Source: Flavobacterium sp. 9AF
GTDB taxonomy: Bacteria > Bacteroidota > Bacteroidia > Flavobacteriales > Flavobacteriaceae
Reading direction: 5' to 3'
DNA: 64,000 nucleotides
Assembly (NCBI RefSeq): GCF_902506265.1
Contig: NZ_LR733556.1
Location: forward strand, 615,359 to 679,358
Shown here: positions 44,097 through 56,600 of the stretch, one piece after another
How positions within the stretch are numbered: the first letter of the stretch is position 1
Layout: each line of letters starts with the position of its first letter
Notes under the pieces: model-generated
What the model saw: only the letters and a program-made list of their open reading frames with translations
What the model was told of the DNA's origin: nothing
The model's database searches: none
Translations under genes and position numbers: made by a program

Positions 44097-47000
44097 ATGA
44101 ACAAGAATAGACTAAACAAACATAATTTAACTGAAGGAGATTTTAAAAATTCAAAAGACATTGCTATTGTTGGAATGAGTTGCAGATTTCCAGGCAATGC
44201 AAATACTCCAGAAGATTTTTGGAATCTCATTGAAAACAAGGTAGATGCAATAGAAGATATTCCGAAAGAACGCTGGGATACAGAACGTTATTACGATCCT
44301 GAAAAAAACACCAAAGGTAAAATGTATACAAAACAAGGTGGTTTTTTAAAAGATGTAGATTTGTTTGACAATCTGTTCTTTAAGATATCTCCATTTGAAA
44401 CAGAATCTCTTGACCCTCAAGTAAGATTAATGCTTGAGTTAGGTTATGAAGTTATAGAAGACGCTGGATTTGATTCTGATAAATTGAAAGGAAGTGCTAC
44501 AGGTGTCTTTATAGGAATGACCATTGTTGACTATATTGAAAAAGATATTCGCTCTCCAAACCCAACATCTATTAATGCTTATTCTGTAACGGGTACTCAA
44601 ATGTCATCTGCTTCTGGTAGGATATCATTTGCATTTGGTTTAGAAGGTCCTAGTATTACTTTGGACACGGCTTGTTCGTCATCGCTTACAACAGTGCATC
44701 TTGCATGCCAAAGTTTGTTATCAGGGGATTCTAATCTTGCTATTGCGGGAGGAGTAAATCTTATTTTATCGCCTAAATATCATGTTGCCTTTTGTGAACT
44801 AAATGCATTGGCAGATGATTCAAGAAGTAAAGCATTTGATGCCTCTGCTAATGGTTTTGTTAGATCTGAAGGTGCAGGACTTGTATTATTGAAGAGATAT
44901 GAAGACGCTGTAAAGGATAAAGATAACATCTTAGCTGTAATTAGTGGATCTGCAATAACTAATGATGGAACCAGTAAAGGGTATACAGTTCCAAAAATGG
45001 AATCCCAAGCAAAAGCGATACGTACAGCAATGGATATGGCTATGGTTGGGCCTGATGATATAGATTACTTTGAAGCACATGGAACAGGTACTCCAGTTGG
45101 TGATCCCATTGAGATGGAAGGTATTGTATCTGCATTTAAGGAAAGAAAATCTGATCAGAAATTGTATGTAGGTTCTGTTAAAACTAATATAGGACATTGT
45201 GAATCTGCTGCTGGTATTGCTGGACTTATAAAATCGGTACTAGCACTTCAAAACAATAAGATACCTTCCAATCTTCATTTTAACACTCCAAATCCAAACA
45301 TAGACTGGGCTAATATTCCAGTTCAAATACCTACATCTACAATAAAATGGCTGCCTAATGAAAAAACAAGATATGCTTCAGTGAGTGCATTTGGTTTAAG
45401 TGGCACCAATGTCAATGTTATTCTAAAAGAAGCTCCAAAAAGAGAATTTTTAAATAACCCAATTATTAAAGAAAAGGAACAATATATATTGCCTTTAGCA
45501 GCTGCAAACAACCCAGCACTCAAAGTGCTAGCAGGACATTATATTAATGCTCTTAATGTTTCAACAGAAAATGAATGGAAAGCTCTATGTGCCGGTGTAG
45601 CTTTACACCGATCTCACTTGGGGTGTAGGTATGCTGCAAAAGGCAAATCTAAAGATGAATTGATAAAAAGCCTTAAAGAATGCATCGAGAATGATCTTGG
45701 AGTTTCCAGTAATGGTGGTGATAAAAAAATAGTTTTTGTATTTCCTGGTCAAGGTTCACAATGGATTGGGATGGGATGTGAACTAATGAAAAAAGAACAA
45801 GTATTTAAAGAATCTATGCACGAGTGCGATGCAGCTTTAAGCCATTTTGTAGATTGGTCATTGCTAGAAGAAATTGCTAAAGATGAAAACAACAGCCGAT
45901 TTAATGAAGTAGACTATATACAGCCAATACTTTTTGCTATTGAGGTTTCAATGGCAAAGTTATGGGAATCATGGGGTGTAAAACCAGATGTAGTGGTTGG
46001 ACATAGTATGGGTGAAGTTGCTGCAGCTTATATTGCTGGTATTCTTAGTCTTGATAATGCCGCTGAAATAATTTGTAAACGTAGCTCCCTTGCAAAAACA
46101 GTAAGTGGTGAAGGTGCTATGCTACTTGTTGAATTAAGCTTTGAAGAAGCTCAAAAAATTATAATAGGGCATGAAGAGCTTGTTGCCATTGGTGCTTGTA
46201 ATGGTCCTCGATCAACAGTGCTTTCAGGAAGTTCGTCAAGCATTAATGAAATTGTGACTTTATTAAATGAGAAAGAAATATTTAATCGTTTAATTAAAGT
46301 TGATTATGCTTCACACAGTCCTCAGATGGATCAATTGAAACCAAAACTCCTAGAGGAAATTAAAAATATAAACCCAAATAAAGGTTCAGTTCCAATTTAT
46401 TCAACAGTTCATAATAAAATGATGGATGGAACTGATTTTAATTCACAATATTGGACGGATAACTTACGTAAACCTGTTTTATTCGCTCAAGCGGTTGAAC
46501 AATTGTTAATAGAAGATGATTGTGTTTTTGTTGAAGTAAGCCCGCATCCAATTCTAGTCCAATTAATTGAACAGGGAATTGAGCAGTATAACAAAGTATC
46601 TTCTTATGTTATTCATAGCACTAAAAGAGATATTTCTGAAAGTAACGAATTTATTAATAGTTTTAAAAACCTTTATGAAAATAGCGTTAGAGTTGATTGG
46701 ACTAAATTTTATGAAAATGCAATTGTTAGTCATGATCAACTTCCAACTTATCCATGGCAAAAAGACCGTTTTTGGATTGATAGTGCTGAAACATCTACAA
46801 TTGGTTATTCATCTGGAACAATACATCCTTTTTTAGGTAGAGAGATAAAATTTGCAAATGATAAAAATATCATATACTGGGAAAGTGTAATTGATTTAGC
46901 TTCTTTGCCTTACCTGAAAGATCATCAGGTTAAAGACACTGTTATTTTTCCTGCGGCAGGATACTTGGAGCTGATTTATGCTGCTATGCGCCAATCATTT

Positions 47001-50000
47001 GGAATGGGTTTTCATCAAATATGTGATATAAATTTTAAGCAACCTCTTTTGTTAGACACAATTGGGAAAGTAGTCCAAGTAATTATAAATGTAGAACGAA
47101 AAAATTGTATACATTTTGAAATCTATAGTGCGAATACAAATGAAGCATCTACATCTTCATGGGAATTTCATTGTCAAGGGAATGCTTTGCTATTTATAAA
47201 TGAACCTGAACTTTCATCTGTTAAAAATGTTTTTCCTTCAAATTTTGCTGATTTTCCAGCTCATTTCAACAAAGAAGAACATTATAAAATGATGGAAAAT
47301 GGAGGTGTTTATTATGGAGAAAGGTTCCGTGGAGTACAAGAAATATGGGCAAATTCGGAAATGGTAATTGGAAAAATCAATGCTATAGATAAAATTAAGG
47401 AATCAGCAAAGTATTATCATATACATCCCGCTATTTTAGATGCCTGTTTTCAAGTTTGTATGGCTTCACTTTCTAGACAAGAAAAAGACATCAATGAAAC
47501 TTACTTACCTTCAGCAATAGGAACTTTTTATAGCAAACCTGATGCAAATTTCGAAAAACCTTTATGGGTTCGCATTGACAATGTCAATGAAGCAGAAATT
47601 GTTTCAGATGTTCACACTAAGAATATTAAAATCTTTGATGAAGAAGGAAACACATTGATAATTATTGAAGGCTTCTCGTTTAAAAAATTAAAAGAAGAAA
47701 ATGATCGAGTTGTAAGTGATACTTTTTACAAATTTGCTTGGAATAAAATTGATCCAGATACAAAACAAGCTAACACAAAACAACCAAAAACATGGTTGCT
47801 TTTTGAAAACGATGAAAATGTGTGTAAGGATCTAATTGTTTGTGCAAATGAACAAAACGATCGTGTCATAATGGTAAGACAAGCTGATGAATATGCCATG
47901 CTTTCAGAAAATACATCACTTGTTTTTGAATTAAATATTAATAAAAAAAATCATTTTCTTGAACTTTTTTTGGAATTGAATCGTCAAGATATTTCAATAA
48001 CTGATGCCATTTATTTATGGGGTATATCAAAAAATAATTTAAACTGGGATGAAGCTGAACAAATTTATATGGGATTGATTTATTTGATTCAGGCTTTAAA
48101 TGAAACAAAATGGGAAATATTTCCAAAATTAACCGTACTTACTTCAGGATCTCAACAAGTAATAAGCGATGAGAAAGTAAATATCTTCTCAGCTCCACTT
48201 TTTGGAATGACGAGAGTTGCTTTTCATGAGCATTCCGAATTTGATTGTACTAGAATTGATCTTAGTGACAACCCAAAGAATGATAGCAAATTGTTATCTA
48301 ATATACTTTATTTGGGTTCTGAAGAAAAAGAATTAGCTATTCGGGAAAATAATTTATTTGCTCACCGACTTAACCATTACGAGATTCCGAAATTCAATGA
48401 TACAAATAACACTAGTCTAAGAACTCTCCCTGCAGACGAGGCTGTTTCATTCCAATTTGTTACTGACGAACCTGGGCTATTAGATAATATTACAGTTAGA
48501 GAAACAGAAATAAAAAATCCAAGTGACGATGAGATTGAAGTAAATGTACAAGCTGTTGGCCTCAATTTTATGAATGTGATGTCAGCCTTGGGTATTTATC
48601 CAGGTTCTCCAAGAGGATTTCTTTGTTTGGGTATTGAATTTGCAGGGGTTGTTAATAGAATAGGTACAGAAGTAACCAACCTTAAAGTTGGGGATCGGGT
48701 GATAGGATTGAGTCCTCAACATGATTGTTTTGGAAAGTACACAATTTGTAAATCGCTACAAGCTGTAAAAATTCCTGATCATATGAATTTTCTTGATGCC
48801 GCAACAATTGCTGTGGCGTATGGAACTGCGTATGCATGTTTAATAGCCCATGGGAATCTTAAAAAAGGAGAAAGGGTTCTTATCCATTCTGCTACGGGAG
48901 GTGTTGGTATAGCAGCAATTGAGATTGCTAAAAATGCAGGAGCTGAAATTTATGCTACAGCTGGAACTGAAGAAAAGAGAGAACTGTTGAGAAAAATGGG
49001 TGTAAAATATGTGATGGACTCTCACTCTCTTGATTTTGTGAAAGAGATTAGAAATTATACAAATGGAGAAGGAATTGATGTTGTATTAAATTCTCTTACA
49101 GGTGAAGCAATGATTCAAAGTATTAAGCTACTTCGTGGATTTGGACGTTTTCTTGAAATAGGTAAAAAAGATGTTTATGAGAATAGTAGTTTAAAGATGG
49201 ATATTTTTAAAGAAAGTATTAGCTATACTTTCTTTGATCTTCATAAAATGTTAAATGAAAGACCTGATTTGGTTAGAGGGCATCTTGATAGTGTAATGGA
49301 GCATTTTGAAAATGGACATTACGCAGCAATTCCAAAAACTGTTTTTCCAGCCTCTGCTATGTTAGAAGGTTTTAATATGATGGCTAAAGGACAGCATGTT
49401 GGTAAAATTGTTTTCGATTTAAATGATCCATTGTTGATGGTAGAACCAGCCAAAACAATGTTTTCAGAAAATGAAACTTATTTGATTACCGGGGGAATGG
49501 GTGGATTAGGTTTTGCTCTTGCAGAATGGATGTGTGAAAAAGGAGCTGTTAATATCGTGCTTGTTGGAAGAAATAAACCTAGTGATGCAAGACAAAAAGA
49601 AATTAATAAGTTGATTGCAAGAAAAAAGAATATCTTAGTTCTTAATGGAGATATAAGTAATACTTCAGATGTAGATTTAATCTTGAATAAAATAAGATTA
49701 TCAATGCCCGAACTAAAAGGTGTCTTTCATGCAGCTGGATCTTTATCTGATAGTTCAATTGCAAAATTAACTGTTGAAACATTTAGAAAACCGATAGATG
49801 TAAAGATTCATGGAGCGTTGAATCTTCATAATGCTACATTGAATGATAACTTAAGATATTTTGTTCTTTTCTCTTCAGTAGCATCAACAATTGGTTCTAT
49901 GGGACAAGCAAATTATGTAGCAGGTAATGCTTTTATGGATGCTTTGTCAAAAGAAAGACAATCACTCAAACTTGCTGTTAACTGTATCAATTGGGGACCA

Positions 50001-50651
50001 ATTGCAGACATTGGTCTTGCTGCTGAACAGGATATCCGTGGTAGCCGACTTGAACAAGAAGGTATCTCTAGCTTTAAAGTAAATGAATATATTGAAGCTA
50101 TTGAATTGGTATTAACAAACCAATTAACGGATGTAAATGTATTTAATTTTGACCATGCCAAATGGGTAGAGAATAATCCTTCTTATGTAGTTGATAAACT
50201 TCTTGATAATCTTGCAAATTCTAAACAGATAATCACTGAAAATAGTTTTGTGCAAATGCTCAAAGAATCTGCTTCATTTGACGAATCTGTCTTAATGATG
50301 GAAGTCGAACTTCAAGAAATTTTAGGAGCAATTCTTAAAGCTAATCCAGGAAAAATTGATAAAGACCTTCCTTTCGTTAATCTTGGATTAGATTCACTTA
50401 TGGCTATTCAATTTAGAAATAAATTGCAAAAATTAATTGGTATTCAAATCTCTATTACTACGTTTTGGAATTATCCAAAAATTCATCTTTTAGCTCAGTA
50501 TTTATTAAATGAGTTAAACATCAAAACGGAATTGTTTTCAACTGAAGAAAAAGTAATTATGAACTCTGATAAAGAAATTGATCTTTTAATTGAGGAGATG
50601 TCTGATTCAGAATTGCTTGAAGAACTGGACCGAGAACTAAATAATCTCTAA
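44097..50651 (+). CDS. type I polyketide synthase, fully reducing module (KS-AT-DH-ER-KR-ACP)
   Basis: A 2184-aa single-module PKS. KS: active-site C193 in DTACSSS, then EAHGTGTPVGDP and KTNIGHCESAAG. AT: S637 in GHSMGE; YASHSPQMD is the motif usually linked to methylmalonyl-CoA. DH: H943 in DHQVKDTVIFPAAGY, where the usual Gly of HxxxGxxxxP is Asp, and D1115. ER: about 1480-1790 with HSATGGVGIAA. KR: T1798 in TGGMGGLG, S1927, Y1940. ACP: S2100 in GLDSL. The C-terminal EEMSDSELLEELDRELNNL looks like a docking helix. No loading domain is present, so the starter is unknown. The hybrid PKS-NRPS follows 44 bp later. Confidence 0.94.
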   Translation: MNKNRLNKHNLTEGDFKNSKDIAIVGMSCRFPGNANTPEDFWNLIENKVDAIEDIPKERWDTERYYDPEKNTKGKMYTKQGGFLKDVDLFDNLFFKISPFETESLDPQVRLMLELGYEVIEDAGFDSDKLKGSATGVFIGMTIVDYIEKDIRSPNPTSINAYSVTGTQMSSASGRISFAFGLEGPSITLDTACSSSLTTVHLACQSLLSGDSNLAIAGGVNLILSPKYHVAFCELNALADDSRSKAFDASANGFVRSEGAGLVLLKRYEDAVKDKDNILAVISGSAITNDGTSKGYTVPKMESQAKAIRTAMDMAMVGPDDIDYFEAHGTGTPVGDPIEMEGIVSAFKERKSDQKLYVGSVKTNIGHCESAAGIAGLIKSVLALQNNKIPSNLHFNTPNPNIDWANIPVQIPTSTIKWLPNEKTRYASVSAFGLSGTNVNVILKEAPKREFLNNPIIKEKEQYILPLAAANNPALKVLAGHYINALNVSTENEWKALCAGVALHRSHLGCRYAAKGKSKDELIKSLKECIENDLGVSSNGGDKKIVFVFPGQGSQWIGMGCELMKKEQVFKESMHECDAALSHFVDWSLLEEIAKDENNSRFNEVDYIQPILFAIEVSMAKLWESWGVKPDVVVGHSMGEVAAAYIAGILSLDNAAEIICKRSSLAKTVSGEGAMLLVELSFEEAQKIIIGHEELVAIGACNGPRSTVLSGSSSSINEIVTLLNEKEIFNRLIKVDYASHSPQMDQLKPKLLEEIKNINPNKGSVPIYSTVHNKMMDGTDFNSQYWTDNLRKPVLFAQAVEQLLIEDDCVFVEVSPHPILVQLIEQGIEQYNKVSSYVIHSTKRDISESNEFINSFKNLYENSVRVDWTKFYENAIVSHDQLPTYPWQKDRFWIDSAETSTIGYSSGTIHPFLGREIKFANDKNIIYWESVIDLASLPYLKDHQVKDTVIFPAAGYLELIYAAMRQSFGMGFHQICDINFKQPLLLDTIGKVVQVIINVERKNCIHFEIYSANTNEASTSSWEFHCQGNALLFINEPELSSVKNVFPSNFADFPAHFNKEEHYKMMENGGVYYGERFRGVQEIWANSEMVIGKINAIDKIKESAKYYHIHPAILDACFQVCMASLSRQEKDINETYLPSAIGTFYSKPDANFEKPLWVRIDNVNEAEIVSDVHTKNIKIFDEEGNTLIIIEGFSFKKLKEENDRVVSDTFYKFAWNKIDPDTKQANTKQPKTWLLFENDENVCKDLIVCANEQNDRVIMVRQADEYAMLSENTSLVFELNINKKNHFLELFLELNRQDISITDAIYLWGISKNNLNWDEAEQIYMGLIYLIQALNETKWEIFPKLTVLTSGSQQVISDEKVNIFSAPLFGMTRVAFHEHSEFDCTRIDLSDNPKNDSKLLSNILYLGSEEKELAIRENNLFAHRLNHYEIPKFNDTNNTSLRTLPADEAVSFQFVTDEPGLLDNITVRETEIKNPSDDEIEVNVQAVGLNFMNVMSALGIYPGSPRGFLCLGIEFAGVVNRIGTEVTNLKVGDRVIGLSPQHDCFGKYTICKSLQAVKIPDHMNFLDAATIAVAYGTAYACLIAHGNLKKGERVLIHSATGGVGIAAIEIAKNAGAEIYATAGTEEKRELLRKMGVKYVMDSHSLDFVKEIRNYTNGEGIDVVLNSLTGEAMIQSIKLLRGFGRFLEIGKKDVYENSSLKMDIFKESISYTFFDLHKMLNERPDLVRGHLDSVMEHFENGHYAAIPKTVFPASAMLEGFNMMAKGQHVGKIVFDLNDPLLMVEPAKTMFSENETYLITGGMGGLGFALAEWMCEKGAVNIVLVGRNKPSDARQKEINKLIARKKNILVLNGDISNTSDVDLILNKIRLSMPELKGVFHAAGSLSDSSIAKLTVETFRKPIDVKIHGALNLHNATLNDNLRYFVLFSSVASTIGSMGQANYVAGNAFMDALSKERQSLKLAVNCINWGPIADIGLAAEQDIRGSRLEQEGISSFKVNEYIEAIELVLTNQLTDVNVFNFDHAKWVENNPSYVVDKLLDNLANSKQIITENSFVQMLKESASFDESVLMMEVELQEILGAILKANPGKIDKDLPFVNLGLDSLMAIQFRNKLQKLIGIQISITTFWNYPKIHLLAQYLLNELNIKTELFSTEEKVIMNSDKEIDLLIEEMSDSELLEELDRELNNL

Positions 50652-50695
50652 TAAAATTAGACACTGCAACCAATTAAGAAATAAGCAACACAAGT

Positions 50696-53600
50696 ATGGA
50701 AAAGGAACAACTAACTGAAAAACTCAAACAATCATTGAGTGTAATTAAAAAGCTAAAAAATGAAGTTCAGAAGTTAAAGGAAAATGATGGACCTATTGCT
50801 GTAATTGGTATGGCCTGCAAATTACCAGGTGAAGTGAACAATACTGAAGATTTTTGGCAATTATTGCTAGATAAAAAGAGTGGAATCGTTGATATTCCAT
50901 CTGATAGATGGAATGTTGATGATTTTTATGACGAAAATCTTTCTGTTGCAGGAAAAATGTGCGTTCGAAAGGGAGGTTTTATTAATAATGTCGATTTATT
51001 TGATGCACATTTTTTTGGGATTTCTCCTATTGAAGCAGAAGCGCTGGATCCTCAACAACGGATACTTCTTCAAACCACTTTTCAAGCAATAGAATCTGCA
51101 GGTATACCTACAGACAAGTTAAAGGGCTCATCATCTAGTGTCTTTATAGGAATAGCTTCACCTGAATATATGCAGCAAAGAGCAGCAACAAAGCAATATC
51201 ATTTAATGGATGTTTATGATGTTACTGGAAATACTCCGTGTACAGCAGCAGGAAGAATATCTTATACCTTCGATTTAAAGGGCCCTAATCTTGCACTCGA
51301 CACTGCATGTTCTTCTTCACTTGTAGCTGTACATTTAGCTTGTAGCAGTTTGCATAACGGCGAATCGGATTTGGCTATTGCAGGAGGAGTTAACTTAATG
51401 TTACAACCAAATGCACATATAATTTTTTCGAAAATGGGAGCTCTTTCTCCTGAAGGGGAATGTCGTTCATTTGATGCTAATGCTAATGGATTTGTTCGAA
51501 GTGAGGGCTGTGGTGTTGTTTTGTTAAAAAGATTAAAAGATGCAGAAAGAGACGGAGATAATATCCTTGCTATTATTAAAGGTTCAGCTCTCAATCAAGA
51601 TGGAAAAAGTAATGGATTAATTGCCCCTAACGGTTTAGCTCAGCAGGAGGTTCTAAAAAGTGCCTTGTTAAAAGCAAATATGACCCCTTCTGAAATTGAT
51701 TATATTGAAACTCACGGTACTGGTACACCTCTTGGAGACCCTATTGAAATAGAAGCTATAAATAAAGTTTATGGTAAAGACAGAATAAATAAAAACACTC
51801 TACATATTGGTTCGGTAAAAACGAATGTTGGACACTTAGAATCAGCCTCAGGAATAACTTCTTTTATAAAGGCTGTTCTTTCCTTAAAGAATAGATGTAT
51901 TCCTGCCAATCTTAATTTTAAAACCCCTAATCCACATATTGAATGGATGGATTTTGTGAAAGTTCCCATAGAGACAATTAAGTATGATATAGTTGATAAA
52001 CCTATGGCTGTTGGTATTAGTGCATTTGGCTTTAGTGGTACAAACGCTCATGTGATACTTGAAGAGTATAAAACCAAAATAGACAACTCGGAAGATTCTT
52101 CAAAAAAACATATTGTTTTTTTATCCGCTAAAACAGATAAAAGCTTGCTAGATATAGCAACTAGATATAAAACATTCCTTAAAGCTAATAGTCAAATATC
52201 ACTTTCTGATTTTTCATATACTACAGGAATTGGGCGATCTCACTTTGCAAAAAGATTAGCAATAATTGCGTCTTCAACATCAGATTGTTTTGTTCAGTTA
52301 GATCAACTCCAAAATCCTAAAAATGAGAGTATGGTAATTTCTGGACTATTCCCAGAAAGCATAAAGTTAATTACATCATTTTTATTTAGTGGTCAAGGAA
52401 CACAATATTCTGGAATGGGTAAAGAACTTTATCATAGCCAACCTGTTTTTAAAGCAGCTGTTGATGAATGTATAGAGTATATAGATAAAGAGATTGAATT
52501 TTCGTTTTTAGATCTGTTGCTAGGAGACGATATTAAACAAGATCTAAATAAAACGGAATGGGCTCAACCCGCAATTTTCATTATAGAATATGCTCTAACT
52601 AAATTATGGGAATATTGGGGAATTAAACCTAATTATGTTCTAGGACATAGCATCGGTGAGTATGCAGCGGCTTGCTATAGTGGAATTTTTAGTTTGCAAG
52701 ATGCATTAAAACTGATTACAGCAAGAGGAAAATTAATGAACGGATTGAAAAATCCTGGTAAAATGATTTCAATTGTAGCGAATGAAGGGCAAACAAGAAT
52801 AATCATAGACAAATTTGAACAAGTTTCTATCGCAGCAATAAACGCTGATGATAATGTTGTGCTTTCTGGCGATGCAAAACAGATCGATGAAATCATTTCA
52901 ATTCATGGAGAGCAAATTAAAATGAAAGAACTTAATGTTTCACATGCATTTCATTCTTCCTTAATGGAACCTATGATTGAGGAATTTAGCAAACTTTGCA
53001 AAACAATTACTTATAACACCTCTGCAATACAAATTATTTCATCCGTAACAGGGAAGATTATCACAAATGAAATGAGTACTTCCGATTATTGGGTAGATCA
53101 TGTAATTAAAACCGTAAAATTTAAGAACGGTCTAGAAACGCTTATAAGCTTAGGAGCAAATGTATTCCTTGAAATTGGTGCAGACACAGTTTTAAGTGGC
53201 CTTTCAAAAACAAAAGTTGATCAAAAAACATCTTTAGTAATTTCAAGCCTTAAAAAAAATAGAAACGACAATGAAAATATTCTTTTTGCTTTAGCTCAAT
53301 TATATGTTAATGGAGCTAATGTTTTTTGGCAGAATTTTTATCAACATTCTAAAAATTCAAAAATAAGTATTCCAACATACCCTTTTCAAACCAAAAGATA
53401 CTGGCTGGAGAATAACATAGAGAAAGAAATTGCTATACATAATAAACCGAATGAACACCCTCTTTTGGGAAGTAAAAGAAAACTTGCAGGGAGTATAAAT
53501 ACATATATCTGGGAACAGCAATTTAATCTAAAATCAATATCATATCTGTGCGATCACAAAATAGAAAACACAATTATTTTTCCAGCGGCATGTTATACAG

Positions 53601-56600
53601 AAATGGCTGTATCGGCAGTAAAAGAACTTAGCAGCCAGAAACATATTGAACTTCATACGATTAAATTTGAAAAAGTCTTTATTCTGAAAGATGAAGAAAT
53701 TTATGAACTTCAAATCCAAGTAAAAAAAGAAGATAATAATTTTCATTTCAGCATTTATAGTAGAACTTTTAGAAAAGAGAAAGACTCTGAATGGGTATTC
53801 AGGATGAGTGGAATGGCAATTACAAAAGAAGATACTAAACAAAGTGTAACTCTTGATATAGAAGCAATAAAAAAGAGGTCCTTAAGACAGTTGTCGGGTG
53901 CTGCTTTTTATGCTGATTGGTACAAATCTGGAAACCATTGGGAGAATACTTTTAAAGGCGTTTCAGAAATTTGGATTGGTAAAGATGAAATACTTTCGTT
54001 TAGTAAAACTCCAGTTGATATACTTGGTCAAATGAAAGATTATCATTCGCATCCTGCATTAATGGATATATGTGGGCAACTGCTTGCTGCTGGAATTGAA
54101 GGAACAAAGGAAAGTGCTTTCGTTGGGAAAGGAATAGGTGCTGTAAAAATACATGATCATTTATCAGGCGATGCGTTTTGGAGTTATGCGAAGATATTAA
54201 ATAACGATGCAATTAATAGAAAACTTATAGGTGATGTTCAGGTGTTTAACTCTGCAGTCGAATTGGTTGCGGAGACTACTAATGTAGAATTTGAATTTAT
54301 TGGTAGTCAATCAAATGAAATAAAAATAGAACAATGGATTCATGAAGTAGAATGGATCGATATGGATATAATCTCTGAAGCAATAGAACAAAAAGATTCA
54401 TGGCTTATATTCGATCGTACTAAAATACTAGGGGCTAAATTATTTTCATCAGTAAATCAACATGGACTAAATGCGACTGTTATTGAAGAAATAGAAGGAC
54501 TTAAAACATGTATTGAAAATAATCAAAAAATTATTTATTTCCCACAAAATATAATTGGAGAATCATCAGATTGCCTTAATGAAATTTATTTAATTATTCA
54601 GGAAATTGAAACCATTATAAAAACAATTACTGATTATAATGGTGAAGCAATAAAGTTATGGGTGATTACCCATGGAGCATGGAGCTACTCTCCTGAAGAA
54701 AAATTACTACATGCCAGTTTATGGGGTTTTGTCAAATCACTTGAGTTTGAAAATGAAAAAATTTGGGGAGGTATTATTGATGTTGAAAATTCTAATTCAG
54801 AAAAATTTAATTTTGAGCAAATTCTTTCTCTTATTTATCGTGAACAAAAGGAAAAACAAATTCTTATTGGTGAAAATTCTATACAAGTTCCTCGCTTGAG
54901 AAAAGCAAAAATTACTCCTCCTTCAAACGAACTAAAATTTCGAAAAGATGCCACATATATGATTACAGGTGGTCTTGGAGATTTAGGCCTTCTGACCGCT
55001 GAATGGATGGTTAAAATGGGGGCAAGAAGACTTATTCTTACAAGTAGAAATGGCTTGCCTTCTCGAAATAAATGGAAAGATATAGATTCCCTTTCAAAGA
55101 TTGGTAATAAAATAAATGCAGTAAAAAAACTAGAGCTAAATGGAGTTCATATTGAAATATTAAAACTTGATGTAGCGGACGAAAAAAAAATCTCAACTTG
55201 GTATGATGAATATTGTTCTGCCTCTTTTCCCCCTATTAAAGGAGTTATACATGCAGCAGGAAATGTAAGTTATACGCCTTTTGGAGAATCGAATAATCAA
55301 GAGGCAATGGAGCAACTTAGCCCAAAAATTTTAGGAGCAATTAATCTGGATAAAATTTTCAATAATGATCTGGACTTCTTTATTATGTATTCTTCAGCAT
55401 CAGCAATACTTCCTTCACCAGGTTTAAATATTTATGCAGCTGCTAATAGTTTTATGGACGCACTTGCTTTGTCTAGAGCTAACCGTGGATTAAAAACATT
55501 AAGTATTAACTGGGGCGCATGGTCTGATACTGGCCTTGTAAATGAAGCTTTAAAAAATCAAAAATCAAGTTATAAGTTAATGAATCTTATTTCGCCAAGT
55601 CAAGGGATGAGTGTACTTGAGTTGGTTTGGAATTCATCTCTTGGTAGGTTAGCTGTATTGCCAGTCGATTGGCCATCGTGGACAACTTTATTTCCTTCAT
55701 CAGCAAATATGCCATTTTTTAATGAAGTGATTGAATTTATTAATCCGATAAGGGATGATAACTCTGTATGGATTGATTTTTTAAATGAATTCAATGGCAA
55801 TCAGGAAGCCACAATTTTAGAAATTGAAAAATATTTGATTCAAAAAATAAGTGTATTATTGAGACTAGATAAGGGAGATATAAGTACACATATTTCTCTT
55901 GCCGAATATGGACTAGATTCAATGATGGCTATTGAACTTAAAAATAAGATAGAAGCTAACCTTAAGGTAATCCTTAGTATGGTTGATTTAATACAAGGTC
56001 CTAGTATCAATGAATTGGCTATTATCATTGCTGAACGTCTAAATAACAAAATTGAAACTATTACAGTTGAAGCAAAACATCAAGAATTATCTTCTGAAAA
56101 AAATTATAGATTAAGTGCTGGTCAAGAATCCTTATGGACTCTGTATCAAATGAATCCTTCAAGTTCTGCTTACAATGTAGCTTTTACAACAAGGATTATA
56201 AATGGTTTGAACTTGGATAAATGGAAAGAAGCAATTGAGATTATTGTTAATCGTCATGAAACATTGCGAATTTCATTTAGTATATCTGAAACAGGAATTC
56301 ATCAAACTTTGCGCCCTTTAGGACAAAAAAAATCATTCAGTTTTAATCTCATTGATGCAAGTAATTGGGACAATGAGAAATTGTACGAACAGGTTAAATC
56401 TGCTTATGAAATACCATTTAATTTAGAAAACGATCCTCTTTTAAGAGTTGATATGTTTGATGAAGGAAAAGGTTCATTTGTCATGTTGCTTACATTGCAT
56501 CACATATGTTGTGATGGTTGGTCATTATGGGTATTGCTCGATGAGTTGAAGGAAGTTTATTCATCACTTTGCATAAATAAAGAAACCAATCTAACGGAAA

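Noticed and set aside
50880..55800. Long open frames on other strands inside the megasynthase genes
   Set aside because: They are shadows of strongly conserved KS, AT, DH and KR coding sequence and have no family resemblance.
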